A DNA stretch of 64,000 bases from positions 124,001 to 188,000 of the forward strand of contig RXIV01000006.1 of the NCBI GenBank assembly GCA_003989085.1. Reading direction: 5' to 3'. Shown here in pieces: positions 36,163 to 43,188 of the stretch. The position numbers and the translations under genes were made by a program. Numbering within the stretch: position 1 is the first letter of the stretch; every line of letters begins with the position of its first letter. A model generated the notes under the pieces. It was not told where the DNA came from, ran no database searches, and saw nothing but the letters and a program-made list of their open reading frames with translations. The DNA comes from Candidatus Competibacteraceae bacterium. Lineage in GTDB: Bacteria > Pseudomonadota > Gammaproteobacteria > Competibacterales > Competibacteraceae.

Positions 36163-36513
36163 TTATTCCGCCCGCGCCCGCTGTTGGGCGATTAAATAAC
36201 GCTCTTCGCTGCGCAGGACGCTAAAGGGAATTTCGCTTTCCGGCAGGTGCAAAGCGATTTCATTGCGCTGGATACGGATGACCAAGCCCTGAATTGGAGC
36301 CTGACTCCGCCCCCGGAACTGCACTAGCCCTGTTACCACTTCGCCCATCGGGAGTGGCGGTTGCCACTCATTGATGATGCAACGCAAGCCGTGCACCGAA
36401 CAGTCCAGCACTTCATAGTGGCGTTCACCGATGACCAGCAGCGGCCGTTCGGTGCGGGGAAAGTGCAGGCGATAGTCTTCGCGTCTTTCCGGTTCAGCGG
36501 GGGACGCAAGCAT
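36163..36513 (-). CDS. PilZ-domain protein 2
   Basis: The 116-residue protein has RREDYR near residue 10 and DCSVHGLRC near residue 37, the two parts of the PilZ c-di-GMP site. The C-terminus SEIPFSVLRSEERYL resembles that of the neighbouring PilZ protein. It comes first in the two-gene unit. What the pair controls cannot be read from the sequence. Confidence 0.85.
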   Translation of the reverse strand: MLASPAEPERREDYRLHFPRTERPLLVIGERHYEVLDCSVHGLRCIINEWQPPLPMGEVVTGLVQFRGRSQAPIQGLVIRIQRNEIALHLPESEIPFSVLRSEERYLIAQQRARAE

Positions 36514-36724
36514 GACGTTTGGTCCTTAGCAGGCAATCTGGCGGTGGGTTCAGCAACGATCTGTTAAGTCTAAGTTTAACGCAACAGTCACCTTAGATTT
36601 CATAGCACCAACCGATTTTTTGCCCTTCAGCCTTCCGTCAGCCGCGACCGCTCGACCGGTTCGTAGCGCCCCACATAAGTTCTGCTCTGAAAGGAAAAGT
36701 TTAGCGGGGTCGGCTGCCCATCGG

Positions 36725-36904
36725 TCAGGTAACTGGCGTCGGCTGCTGTTGTAGTGGTGGCGGAACGGGCGCATTGGCGACCACACTGCGCATCGGAACA
36801 ACGATGCCATGCTCTGCACAGCGAGCGCGTTGCTGTTCACGCAGCGCCACAACCGGGCGCTTGCAATGCGGACAAACGGTATGGATGGGACGGGAACTGG
36901 TCAT
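36725..36904 (-). CDS. Small zinc-ribbon-like protein (59 residues)
   Basis: A short frame begins MTSSRPIHTVCPHCKRPVV and has a CPHC knuckle, a later Cys and His (ARCAEHG), and a Pro/Gln-rich end. Four potential zinc ligands fit a minimal zinc ribbon. GGAG nine bases before the ATG supports it. The promoter region upstream holds a dense cluster of GCAAC palindromes (36973-37021), which suggests tight control. Function unknown. Confidence 0.6.
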   Translation of the reverse strand: MTSSRPIHTVCPHCKRPVVALREQQRARCAEHGIVVPMRSVVANAPVPPPLQQQPTPVT

Positions 36905-36972
36905 GGCTTGGTCTCCTTAATCGATGGGTTTCAATATTTAGGCCATAGTCATACCTGTTTCGTTCCCGCACT

Positions 36973-37021
36973 GCAACAAAAATTTGTTGCTTAGCAACAT
37001 AAATTGCCGAAAAGCAACAAA
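36973..37021 (-). promoter_or_regulatory. Overlapping GCAAC/GTTGC palindromes (candidate operator)
   Basis: Three dyads follow each other: GCAACAAA-AA-TTTGTTGC (36973-36990), GTTGC-TTA-GCAAC (36986-36998) and TTGC-CGAAAA-GCAA (37004-37017). They share the half-site GCAACAAA or close variants. They lie 70-120 bp upstream of the small zinc-ribbon gene. I do not know which regulator uses this half-site. Confidence 0.5.
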
Positions 37022-37122
37022 TATAAAGAGACTATTATAGAAACTAACACATTGATTTTTCTAGCCATAGAACGAGCAGAACAAGAAAAATCCTGAAAAT
37101 TCACAGAGTTTCCGCATGATCC

Positions 37123-38649
37123 CTAAAGGTCGGGTGTGTGGTGTCGCGCCTGCCGGGTCGGACGAATCGGTGTTCTAACAGCCTTGCCGACCGGAAGCGT
37201 TTCTCGCTCCAACCGCAGGAATATCGGGCAGCTTTTCATGCCGCTTTGGTGAAAGTCCTGGGTCAACGCTTCCCTCGCTGTCGTTTCTGCTACAGCCAGC
37301 ATTTCAACCAGTCCCCGATAAAGCAAGTCAAACAGGCGCTCCAGTGCCAACTGATGGGTCTGCCCAGTTGTGGCAAACAACCAGTCGCTCAACGTCATGA
37401 ACCGCCCGAACGGATCACTGCCCAATAACAGCGGGCGGGTCTGGTGGAATCGCCCAGAGTTGCCGATCAAATCCCAGTAACGGGCAAACCGCTCCAACCG
37501 CCGCAGCATGGCAAAGTCCAGCAGTTGCGAAGACAGCAGGTTATAGGGCGAGTGTGGATTAAAGCGCAGATCGAAGGCAGCGGTATGGCGAATAATGGGA
37601 GTTCCACGCAACCGTTTCAGAATGCCGATCTGGATTTCATGCGGATCGAGCGCCACCAAGCGATTAAAGCCGTTGGCAAAACTGCCTAGATCCTCGCCCG
37701 GCAATCCGGCGATCAAGTCAGCGTGTAAATGAGCATGGGTGTTGCGCCTCAGCCAGATAAGATTTTCCTCAGCTTTATCATTATCCTGCTTACGACTAAT
37801 CAATGCCTGTACTACTGGATTAAAAGTCTGAACCCCGATCTCGAATTGCAGCGCCCCCGGTGGAAACCGGACGATTAGTGTTTTCAGGGCATCCGGTAAC
37901 TGATCAGGAATTAGCTCAAAGTGCAGAAATAGCCGTTCGTCAAGTCGCTCAAGAAAGAACTCAAGAATCCGCGCCCCGATTTTACTGTTAAGATTAAAAG
38001 TGCGATCCACGAACTTGAAATGGCGTACACCATGATGATAAAGATAAGCCATTTCATTGAGAAACAGATCCAATGGAAAAGGCCAAGCGGTTTTATCCAG
38101 CGCCGACAGGCAAAACTCGCAGCGAAACGGACAACCGCGTGAAGCTTCGACATAAATCAGTCGGTGGGCAATGTCTTCTTCATTGTAGAAACGGTAGGGC
38201 GATGCTAATGATTCCAGCAACGGCGGTTCAGCGATAATGACCTTTTCCACCGGCAGGTCGCCATTGAGCCATTGTCGGCATAACTGCAAGAAGGCCAAAT
38301 CGGCCTGACCGGTGATGAGATAATCAGCCAGCCCCACTATCGGTTGATTTTCCCATTCATAACTCACCTCCGGACCACCCAGCACGATTAACACCTCAGG
38401 CCGCGCCTGTTTAATCAAGGCAACGATTTGGGTGGTTTCCGCTACATTCCAGATATAAACACCAAAGCCGATGATCTGCGGCTGTTCAGCCAGCAGCCGT
38501 TCGACAATATCCAGCGGGCGTTGGGTGATGATGAACTCGCGGATCACAGCGTCAGCCTGCAATTCGTCCAGATTGGCAAACAGATAACGCAGCCCGAATG
38601 ATGAGTGAAAATAGCGGGCGTTCAGGGTTGAAAGGATAATCGCAGGCAT
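37123..38649 (-). CDS. B12-binding-domain radical SAM protein
   Basis: The 508-residue protein has an N-terminal cobalamin-binding-type Rossmann domain (about 1-140, with IIGFGVYIWN and VLGGPEVSYE) and a radical SAM core with the cluster motif CPFRCEFC near residue 175. A long C-terminal domain follows that I recall as DUF4080. The classical DxHxxG cobalamin motif is not seen in the first domain, so B12 binding is uncertain. The start is the canonical MPAIILSTLNARYFHSSFGLRYL. It begins 11 nt after a strong terminator that ends the Y-RNA array, and no good ribosome-binding site is seen. Substrate unknown. Confidence 0.8.
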   Translation of the reverse strand: MPAIILSTLNARYFHSSFGLRYLFANLDELQADAVIREFIITQRPLDIVERLLAEQPQIIGFGVYIWNVAETTQIVALIKQARPEVLIVLGGPEVSYEWENQPIVGLADYLITGQADLAFLQLCRQWLNGDLPVEKVIIAEPPLLESLASPYRFYNEEDIAHRLIYVEASRGCPFRCEFCLSALDKTAWPFPLDLFLNEMAYLYHHGVRHFKFVDRTFNLNSKIGARILEFFLERLDERLFLHFELIPDQLPDALKTLIVRFPPGALQFEIGVQTFNPVVQALISRKQDNDKAEENLIWLRRNTHAHLHADLIAGLPGEDLGSFANGFNRLVALDPHEIQIGILKRLRGTPIIRHTAAFDLRFNPHSPYNLLSSQLLDFAMLRRLERFARYWDLIGNSGRFHQTRPLLLGSDPFGRFMTLSDWLFATTGQTHQLALERLFDLLYRGLVEMLAVAETTAREALTQDFHQSGMKSCPIFLRLERETLPVGKAVRTPIRPTRQARHHTPDL

Positions 38650-38660
38650 GTTGGACCACT

Positions 38661-38699
38661 AAAAAAACGGAATGCGAATGATTAACCCGCATTCCGTTT
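38661..38699 (-). terminator. Rho-independent terminator of the RNA array
   Basis: On the minus strand AAACGGAATGCG pairs with CGCATTCCGTTT (12 bp) around an 11-base loop, and T residues continue after the stem. It lies 11 nt after the last Y-like RNA and fixes the direction of transcription of the array. Confidence 0.92.
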
Positions 38700-38710
38700 A
38701 TTGATAAAAG

Positions 38711-38836
38711 GTGGCGACAAGAAATGGCGAGACGTTCCTTGCTCTACCGACTGAGCTACAGCCGCTTTTCAGTGACTGACGGGACTCGAACCCGTGACCG
38801 AGGCATTATTAATGTAGTCCCGCGAGCATTCGCCAC
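38711..38836 (-). ncRNA. Y RNA with permuted tRNA-like domain (YrlA type)
   Basis: This is the last of four tandem RNAs, about 126 nt. Ends GTGGCGA and TCGCCAC pair. Next to them are the conserved strands CGAATGC (5') and TTTCTTG (3'), then a stem CGGGAC/GTCTCG with one A-C mismatch. The interior reads, in transcript order, a T arm (ACGGG-TTCGAGT-CCCGT, 38779-38795), a closed acceptor-like hairpin (CAGTCAC-TGAAAA-GCGGCTG), and a D arm (GCTC-AGTCGGTA-GAGC, 38741-38756). The 3' half of a tRNA thus precedes the 5' half, joined at the acceptor end, and the Ro-type stem takes the place of the anticodon arm. This is the architecture described for bacterial YrlA RNAs bound by Ro60 homologues. It is not a functional tRNA. 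Confidence 0.85.
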
Positions 38837-38847
38837 TTAACCAGAGC

Positions 38848-38954
38848 GGCGACGACAAGGAATGGCGAGAGCGGAAACCCCGTATTAAACGGGGGCAGGA
38901 TGGCGATCCTGCTCTTCCTAAGGGTGCCATGTACTCCCGTCGGCATTCGTCGCC
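38848..38954 (-). ncRNA. Y-like RNA 3 with two internal hairpins
   Basis: About 107 nt. GGCGACGA pairs with TCGTCGCC. The conserved strands CGAATGC and ATTCCTTG flank a stem GACGGGAG/CTCTCGCC with the invariant mismatch. The interior has two hairpins (GCAGGAT-CGCC-ATCCTGC and CCCCGT-TTAAT-ACGGGG), enclosed by GGAA/TTCC, so a three-way junction is likely. It is shaped like the tRNA-like RNA but lacks a T-loop consensus. Confidence 0.75.
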
Positions 38955-38965
38955 ATCAGCGAAAA

Positions 38966-39027
38966 GCTGTGACAAGGAATTAACGAGACATGATTTCAAG
39001 TCATGTAGTCCCGTTGGCATTCGCAGC
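38966..39027 (-). ncRNA. Y-like RNA 2, short form
   Basis: About 62 nt, the shortest of the four. GCTGCGA pairs with TCACAGC (one G-U). CGAATGC and ATTCCTTG follow, then the stem AACGGGAC/GTCTCGTT. The end is a single hairpin CATGA-CTTGAAA-TCATG, with a seven-base loop identical to the anticodon loop of tRNA-Ser(UGA). It looks like the Ro-binding stem alone. Confidence 0.75.
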
Positions 39028-39038
39028 CTAAATCAAAA

Positions 39039-39124
39039 CCGCCCGAACCAGACAAGGGAATTAACCGAGAGAAGGGTATGCTTAGCAGGCATGTACTCCC
39101 GGTCGAGCATTCCAGCTCGGACGG
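39039..39124 (-). ncRNA. Y-like RNA 1
   Basis: About 86 nt, the first RNA after the TROVE stop codon (16 nt). CCGTCCGAGCTGGA pairs over 14 positions with TCTGGTTCGGGCGG, including several G-U pairs. GGAATGC and ATTCCCTTG are the conserved strands, and CCGGGAG/CTCTCGG is the inner stem. The terminal hairpin has the loop CTGCTAA, like the anticodon loop of tRNA-Ser(GCU). The many compensating G-U pairs in the basal stem speak for selection on structure. Confidence 0.75.
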
Positions 39125-39140
39125 CAAAACCTTGGTTTGA

Positions 39141-40694
39141 TTATACCTCCACCGCTTCGATTTCGCGCACCCAATGATCGCCGCCCAACTGTCCGGCGGC
39201 GAACCGCGCCAGCACCTCGAATACCGCATCCGAGAATCCGCCCACGTTCAGCACATCCTCGCGGGTCTGCGCCTGGGTGGTCCCGTAAGGCTGAAGATCA
39301 ATGCAAACCAGCCCGGCTTTCGGGTTGCGCTGCCGGAAAATTTCCCACTGCTTCATGGTTTCCGTGCCGCGCCCGCGCTGCGGATCGGCCCATGATTCAT
39401 TGTCGGAAACGTAGATCACCAGATCGCCGACCGCTTTATCTTTATTCAGCTTCGCCAGCGGTCGTCCGCAATTGGTTCCGCCGCCACAGAATGCCGCCAG
39501 GGTCTTGGCCTGGGTCAACACACTGTCGCGCCGATTGAGTTGCACGGTGTGAACCTCGGTATCAAAGGCGAGAATTCTGGTCGCCGGATTTTTCGCCGAA
39601 AGGGCCGCAGCGACCAGCGCCGCTACATCCACGCAGCGCACTTTGGAAGTAGCGCCCTTGCGCTGGCCGGTGATCGGCGAGGCCATCGATCCGGACACGT
39701 CGAGCAGCACATAAACCTGCCCCGGCAATTCCGGCACGTTCTCCAAAGCGACCTCCAGCGCATCCTGCAAGGCGTCGCGGACGATCTCCGGCACCCCTTC
39801 GCCGGTCATGGCATAGGCGCTGAGCAACTGGTACGGAAACACCCGCGCTCGCCGGATCGCTGCGGGATCGCGCAGCCGTTCCGCAATCCGCTGGGCCATG
39901 CCGCCAACTTTGAACACCTCGTGCCGGGCAAACGTGTTGAGATTCATCCGGGTCATCTGCCACGGTGCCTGACAGGCGATAGCGACCCAGTGCTGTGGTT
40001 GCAAGGGTAATGCGGTGAGCAGCTCAAACGGCACATCGGGGACTGGTGCTTCAACATCGTTTTTGAACTGATCCAGCGCCTTGATCACGTCGGGCAGCAA
40101 CGCGGCGTCATGCGGCTTGCCGATTAACCAGGCGTAAAACGCGGCCCGCTCCGGGGTTTCCGGCTTGGGATGCACCATTTTCAGCACGTCAGCCAAAGAC
40201 GGATCGTTGCCCACCGAGGCGCTCAGCAATTGCGCATCGGTGCGGCTGTTCAGCCAGCCTTGCACCAGTCGCTTGGGCCGGCTGCCCAGCGATTTGCGTC
40301 CGACCACGCCGGAACGCAGGATTTGCACAAAGTTGCGCAGCATTCGCCCATTGTCCACGACCTTGACGAAGGTCGACTCCAGAAAATCCGGGGCATGCTG
40401 CGCCAGCCACGCAGTAAGCAAGGCGGGCATATCCTTCATCTGCCCCCGTCGCCGGGCATAAATCGCCGCCTTGGCGACGAATGCGGGTTCTACTGCCGCG
40501 CACAACGCCAGCACGGTATCCAGTTGCATTTCGGCATTAGCGTAGTACGTCGCATTCAGGCAGCCGGTCGCGGTGTATTGCGCCAGCGCCGCCTTGGGCG
40601 ACAGAGCGTAGGCCTTGCCGCCGGCTTCGTTTAGAGTGTCGGTGGCTGGCGGCAATCGGCCAGATTGAGTTTTGAAGAGCTGCTTGTTAGCCAT
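39141..40694 (-). CDS. TROVE-domain protein (bacterial Ro60/Rsr)
   Basis: Ro60 homologues are ring-shaped RNA-binding proteins that hold misfolded RNAs in their central hole and Y RNAs on the outside; in Deinococcus, Rsr works with RNA exonucleases. The 517-residue protein has a TROVE domain (about 15-310; it includes AKAAIYARRRGQMKDMPALL, NGRMLRNFVQILRSG and SRPKRLVQGWL) and a von Willebrand A domain with the MIDAS residues DVSGSM near residue 331, GGGTNC and SDNESW. Length is normal. Directly downstream on the same strand lie four Y-like RNAs and a terminator. No rtcB or rtcA gene is nearby, unlike many enterobacterial rsr loci. Confidence 0.92.
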   Translation of the reverse strand: MANKQLFKTQSGRLPPATDTLNEAGGKAYALSPKAALAQYTATGCLNATYYANAEMQLDTVLALCAAVEPAFVAKAAIYARRRGQMKDMPALLTAWLAQHAPDFLESTFVKVVDNGRMLRNFVQILRSGVVGRKSLGSRPKRLVQGWLNSRTDAQLLSASVGNDPSLADVLKMVHPKPETPERAAFYAWLIGKPHDAALLPDVIKALDQFKNDVEAPVPDVPFELLTALPLQPQHWVAIACQAPWQMTRMNLNTFARHEVFKVGGMAQRIAERLRDPAAIRRARVFPYQLLSAYAMTGEGVPEIVRDALQDALEVALENVPELPGQVYVLLDVSGSMASPITGQRKGATSKVRCVDVAALVAAALSAKNPATRILAFDTEVHTVQLNRRDSVLTQAKTLAAFCGGGTNCGRPLAKLNKDKAVGDLVIYVSDNESWADPQRGRGTETMKQWEIFRQRNPKAGLVCIDLQPYGTTQAQTREDVLNVGGFSDAVFEVLARFAAGQLGGDHWVREIEAVEV

Positions 40695-40953
40695 CGTCAG
40701 GGATTCGCTCGCGCCTCTAACATAAATTATGGCAACCTATCATTTATCAAGTTTAGTAACTGCGGCAGCCGAAATCATCATCGCATCCAGTTCATCCCGG
40801 CTAAAAAATATAGCGTGGACCCAACTACTGTGGTTTGGGCAGCAATTTGCGCCAACCGGGCTAGACTGAACCGGACACTGTTCAAAACCTTCACCCTAAT
40901 TCCTCTGCTCCACGCAGTGGAGGAACGCCGGTGAACCCATGTGAGGTTACGCA
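40695..40953. promoter_or_regulatory. Divergent intergenic region between TROVE and GH57 genes
   Basis: This 259-bp region must hold the promoters of both genes. Upstream of the TROVE gene, TTGATA and an AT-rich TAATTT lie about 15 bp apart, a weak sigma-70 candidate. I did not find a good sigma-54 (TGGCAC-N5-TTGC) match, although some rsr loci are controlled by RtcR. No operator is evident. Confidence 0.3.
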
Positions 40954-43080
40954 ATGACTGATGTTTTCACCCGCATTTTACGGATTGAGCTGCCTGAAAT
41001 GCTGCAATGCGACGAATCCGGCAAGAATCCGGCGTTTACGATCACCTTTATTGCCGACGGCCCGATCCCATTCCCGCAACTGATTCTGCACGCCCCGGAC
41101 GGGCAGCGCCTGTTCAGCGGCGCAGCATTGACCGAGACGATGGTCGAGGGTGATTACTGCTACACCACTGAGATTCCCGCCGGGTTACTATGGCCCAATA
41201 CGATGAACGTGCAGGCGGAAGGTTGCCGCAAGGCGGATATTCGCCAGGCCGGCGGCGGCGATTGGATCAAAGCATTCCGCTCGTTGCAGATCACGCCAGG
41301 CCCCAAGGCCAAACCGGTGATCCGGGTAGCCACCGGACCGGGCGATGCGACGGTCAAGCTGTATTTTGGCATTCACAAGCACATGCACCAGCCCTACTAC
41401 AATGCGACCGACCGTTCATATTGGGATGGCGAGAAAGACGGGATTTTTGGGGCGCGGGGCGGCCCCTACACTCATTTCATTCCGACGGCGGTGCGCCAGT
41501 ATGTCGGCGGTGGTTTGCCTCATGCCGGACTGTCCACCAGTTGGAGTGGGTCGTTGATTGAACAACTGGATCGCTGCGCTAGCGATGGTTTATGTGGCGG
41601 GCGATTCGGCGGCTGGAATCATGAATTGCGGGCTGTCGCGCAGGAACAGACTACGCTGGGGCATCCGCGAGTGGATTTTAGTGCCTTTGGTTTTTTTCAC
41701 CCGCTCATGTCATTGATTCCCGAGCGAGACATCGTTAAGCAGGTGGAATGGCATCGCAACATCATTCGCGCCGCTTTTGGCATCGAAGCGTCCAATGTGA
41801 TGTTTCCACCCGAAACTGCTTTTCATATCCGAATGATCCCGGCGCTGAATCAGGCCGGAGTCAAGGCAGTCATTTACGACTCCATTCACCGCTTCCGGGC
41901 GTGCAAAGACTATCCCTATGCCGGCATTAATGAAGGGATGTTGCCGCCTAATCCTGCCGAGCAGGTCAACCCGCCAGTCAATGACTGGCTGCAACTACGC
42001 AATATCTGGGCTGGATCGCGGATTTCACCCAGTCTGCTTAAACCAGAATATGTGCAGTACGAAGACCCGGATGGCAAGTTGCATAAAATTATTGCGGTGC
42101 CAGCGGAGCGGTATATCGGCAATGAAGACGCACGCGGCGGATTCGGCGCGCTGCAATATCCCGATGTGCTGGGCCAGGTCTACAACCAGATTGTCGACAC
42201 AGGCCACTTTGACCCCAAGCATCCGCCATTTTTCCTGCTGCATTCCGATGGCGACAATCACGGCGGCGGCGCGGACAGCTACTACAACCATAATACTGGA
42301 CAAATGGTACAGTGGTTGCAGGGCGATCCGCGCTTTGAATTGACCACTGTGAATGACTATCTGGATCGCTTTCCACCTGACCCAAGTCAGGCGGCGCATA
42401 TTGAGCCGGGATCATGGAGCGGCGCAGATAATGGCGATCCGCAATTCATGAAATGGTTCAGCCGTTATGACCAGCCCTATTCGCCAGACCTTAATTCCTG
42501 GGCGGTGCTGACTGCTTTCCAGAATGTCGTCCACGCACTGGAAGACGCCATGCCCGGCAAGCCGTGGCTGGAGGATATCAGCCGATTGATGTTGACTGCG
42601 GAAACCAGCTGCTACTGGTACTGGACGGGACAGCACGTTTGGGATCAGCAGGTGACTAACGCCGCCAATGCCGGCTACGCGATGGTTAAAAGCGAAGTGG
42701 ACGCCATTCTGGCCGCAGGCAAGGATCGTACTGGCCCGACCATTTTTGCCCCGTGGGTCACGCCGGAAAATCCGGGCGGCAAACGCTGGGGGCAGGGTTG
42801 CCTACTCGATGCGCCGCGTGAAGGTGTAGTGCATAGCTTTGTCCACGACATCAGCGGCTTGAAGCGGGTAACGCTGGTCTTGCGCACCGCGACCGGGGAA
42901 ACGGCGATCCCGATGACCGACAACGGCCCGTACCCATCACAGACCGGCGCGGCGATCACGGCTCATTATTTCACCGCCCGACTGCCTGTCGAGGCAGGCG
43001 ATGTGCGCTATTACCTTGAAGCGGAAGACGGCAGGGGCAATCTCTCACGCGGGGCACTGGAACGGGTCTATCTGGCGTAG
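40954..43080 (+). CDS. Glycoside hydrolase family 57 protein
   Basis: The 708-residue protein has an N-terminal beta-rich, CBM-like region (about 1-125), then a GH57 (beta/alpha)7 barrel beginning with FGIHKHMHQPYY near residue 136. MFPPETAFHIRMIPALNQAG near residue 288 and HSDGDNHGGG near residue 430 are conserved GH57-type segments. A C-terminal beta domain ends the protein (about 610-708). GH57 enzymes act on alpha-glucans as amylases, 4-alpha-glucanotransferases or branching enzymes; this one lacks the features I associate with the branching-enzyme subgroup, so only the class is given. GAGG seven bases upstream supports ATG 40954. No signal peptide, so an intracellular glucan is the likely substrate. 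Confidence 0.85.
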   Translation: MTDVFTRILRIELPEMLQCDESGKNPAFTITFIADGPIPFPQLILHAPDGQRLFSGAALTETMVEGDYCYTTEIPAGLLWPNTMNVQAEGCRKADIRQAGGGDWIKAFRSLQITPGPKAKPVIRVATGPGDATVKLYFGIHKHMHQPYYNATDRSYWDGEKDGIFGARGGPYTHFIPTAVRQYVGGGLPHAGLSTSWSGSLIEQLDRCASDGLCGGRFGGWNHELRAVAQEQTTLGHPRVDFSAFGFFHPLMSLIPERDIVKQVEWHRNIIRAAFGIEASNVMFPPETAFHIRMIPALNQAGVKAVIYDSIHRFRACKDYPYAGINEGMLPPNPAEQVNPPVNDWLQLRNIWAGSRISPSLLKPEYVQYEDPDGKLHKIIAVPAERYIGNEDARGGFGALQYPDVLGQVYNQIVDTGHFDPKHPPFFLLHSDGDNHGGGADSYYNHNTGQMVQWLQGDPRFELTTVNDYLDRFPPDPSQAAHIEPGSWSGADNGDPQFMKWFSRYDQPYSPDLNSWAVLTAFQNVVHALEDAMPGKPWLEDISRLMLTAETSCYWYWTGQHVWDQQVTNAANAGYAMVKSEVDAILAAGKDRTGPTIFAPWVTPENPGGKRWGQGCLLDAPREGVVHSFVHDISGLKRVTLVLRTATGETAIPMTDNGPYPSQTGAAITAHYFTARLPVEAGDVRYYLEAEDGRGNLSRGALERVYLA

Positions 43081-43090
43081 AGCAGGTAAA

Positions 43091-43120
43091 GCCGGAATCC
43101 GATAGCGTTCGGATTCCGGC
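43091..43120 (+). terminator. Strong hairpin after the GH57 gene
   Basis: GCCGGAATCCGA and TCGGATTCCGGC form a perfect 12-bp stem with a six-base loop, 10 nt after the stop. No T run follows, so termination would be factor-assisted or the hairpin may protect the mRNA end. Confidence 0.55.
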
Positions 43121-43188
43121 GTCTCCAGCATTGGCCAGCGCCGCGCAATTCTTGTCATTGTTTCACTCACTTTTCCGGGAGAGCACTT

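Noticed and set aside
38735..38803. A normal or split tRNA gene
   Set aside because: D arm and T arm are in reversed order, there is no anticodon loop and no CCA-type end; the flanking Ro-type stem shared with three neighbours fits a Y RNA better.
38711..39124. CRISPR array or integron attC array
   Set aside because: The units differ in length and interior sequence, have no constant direct repeat with spacers, and lack RYYYAAC/GTTRRRY core sites and cassette genes.
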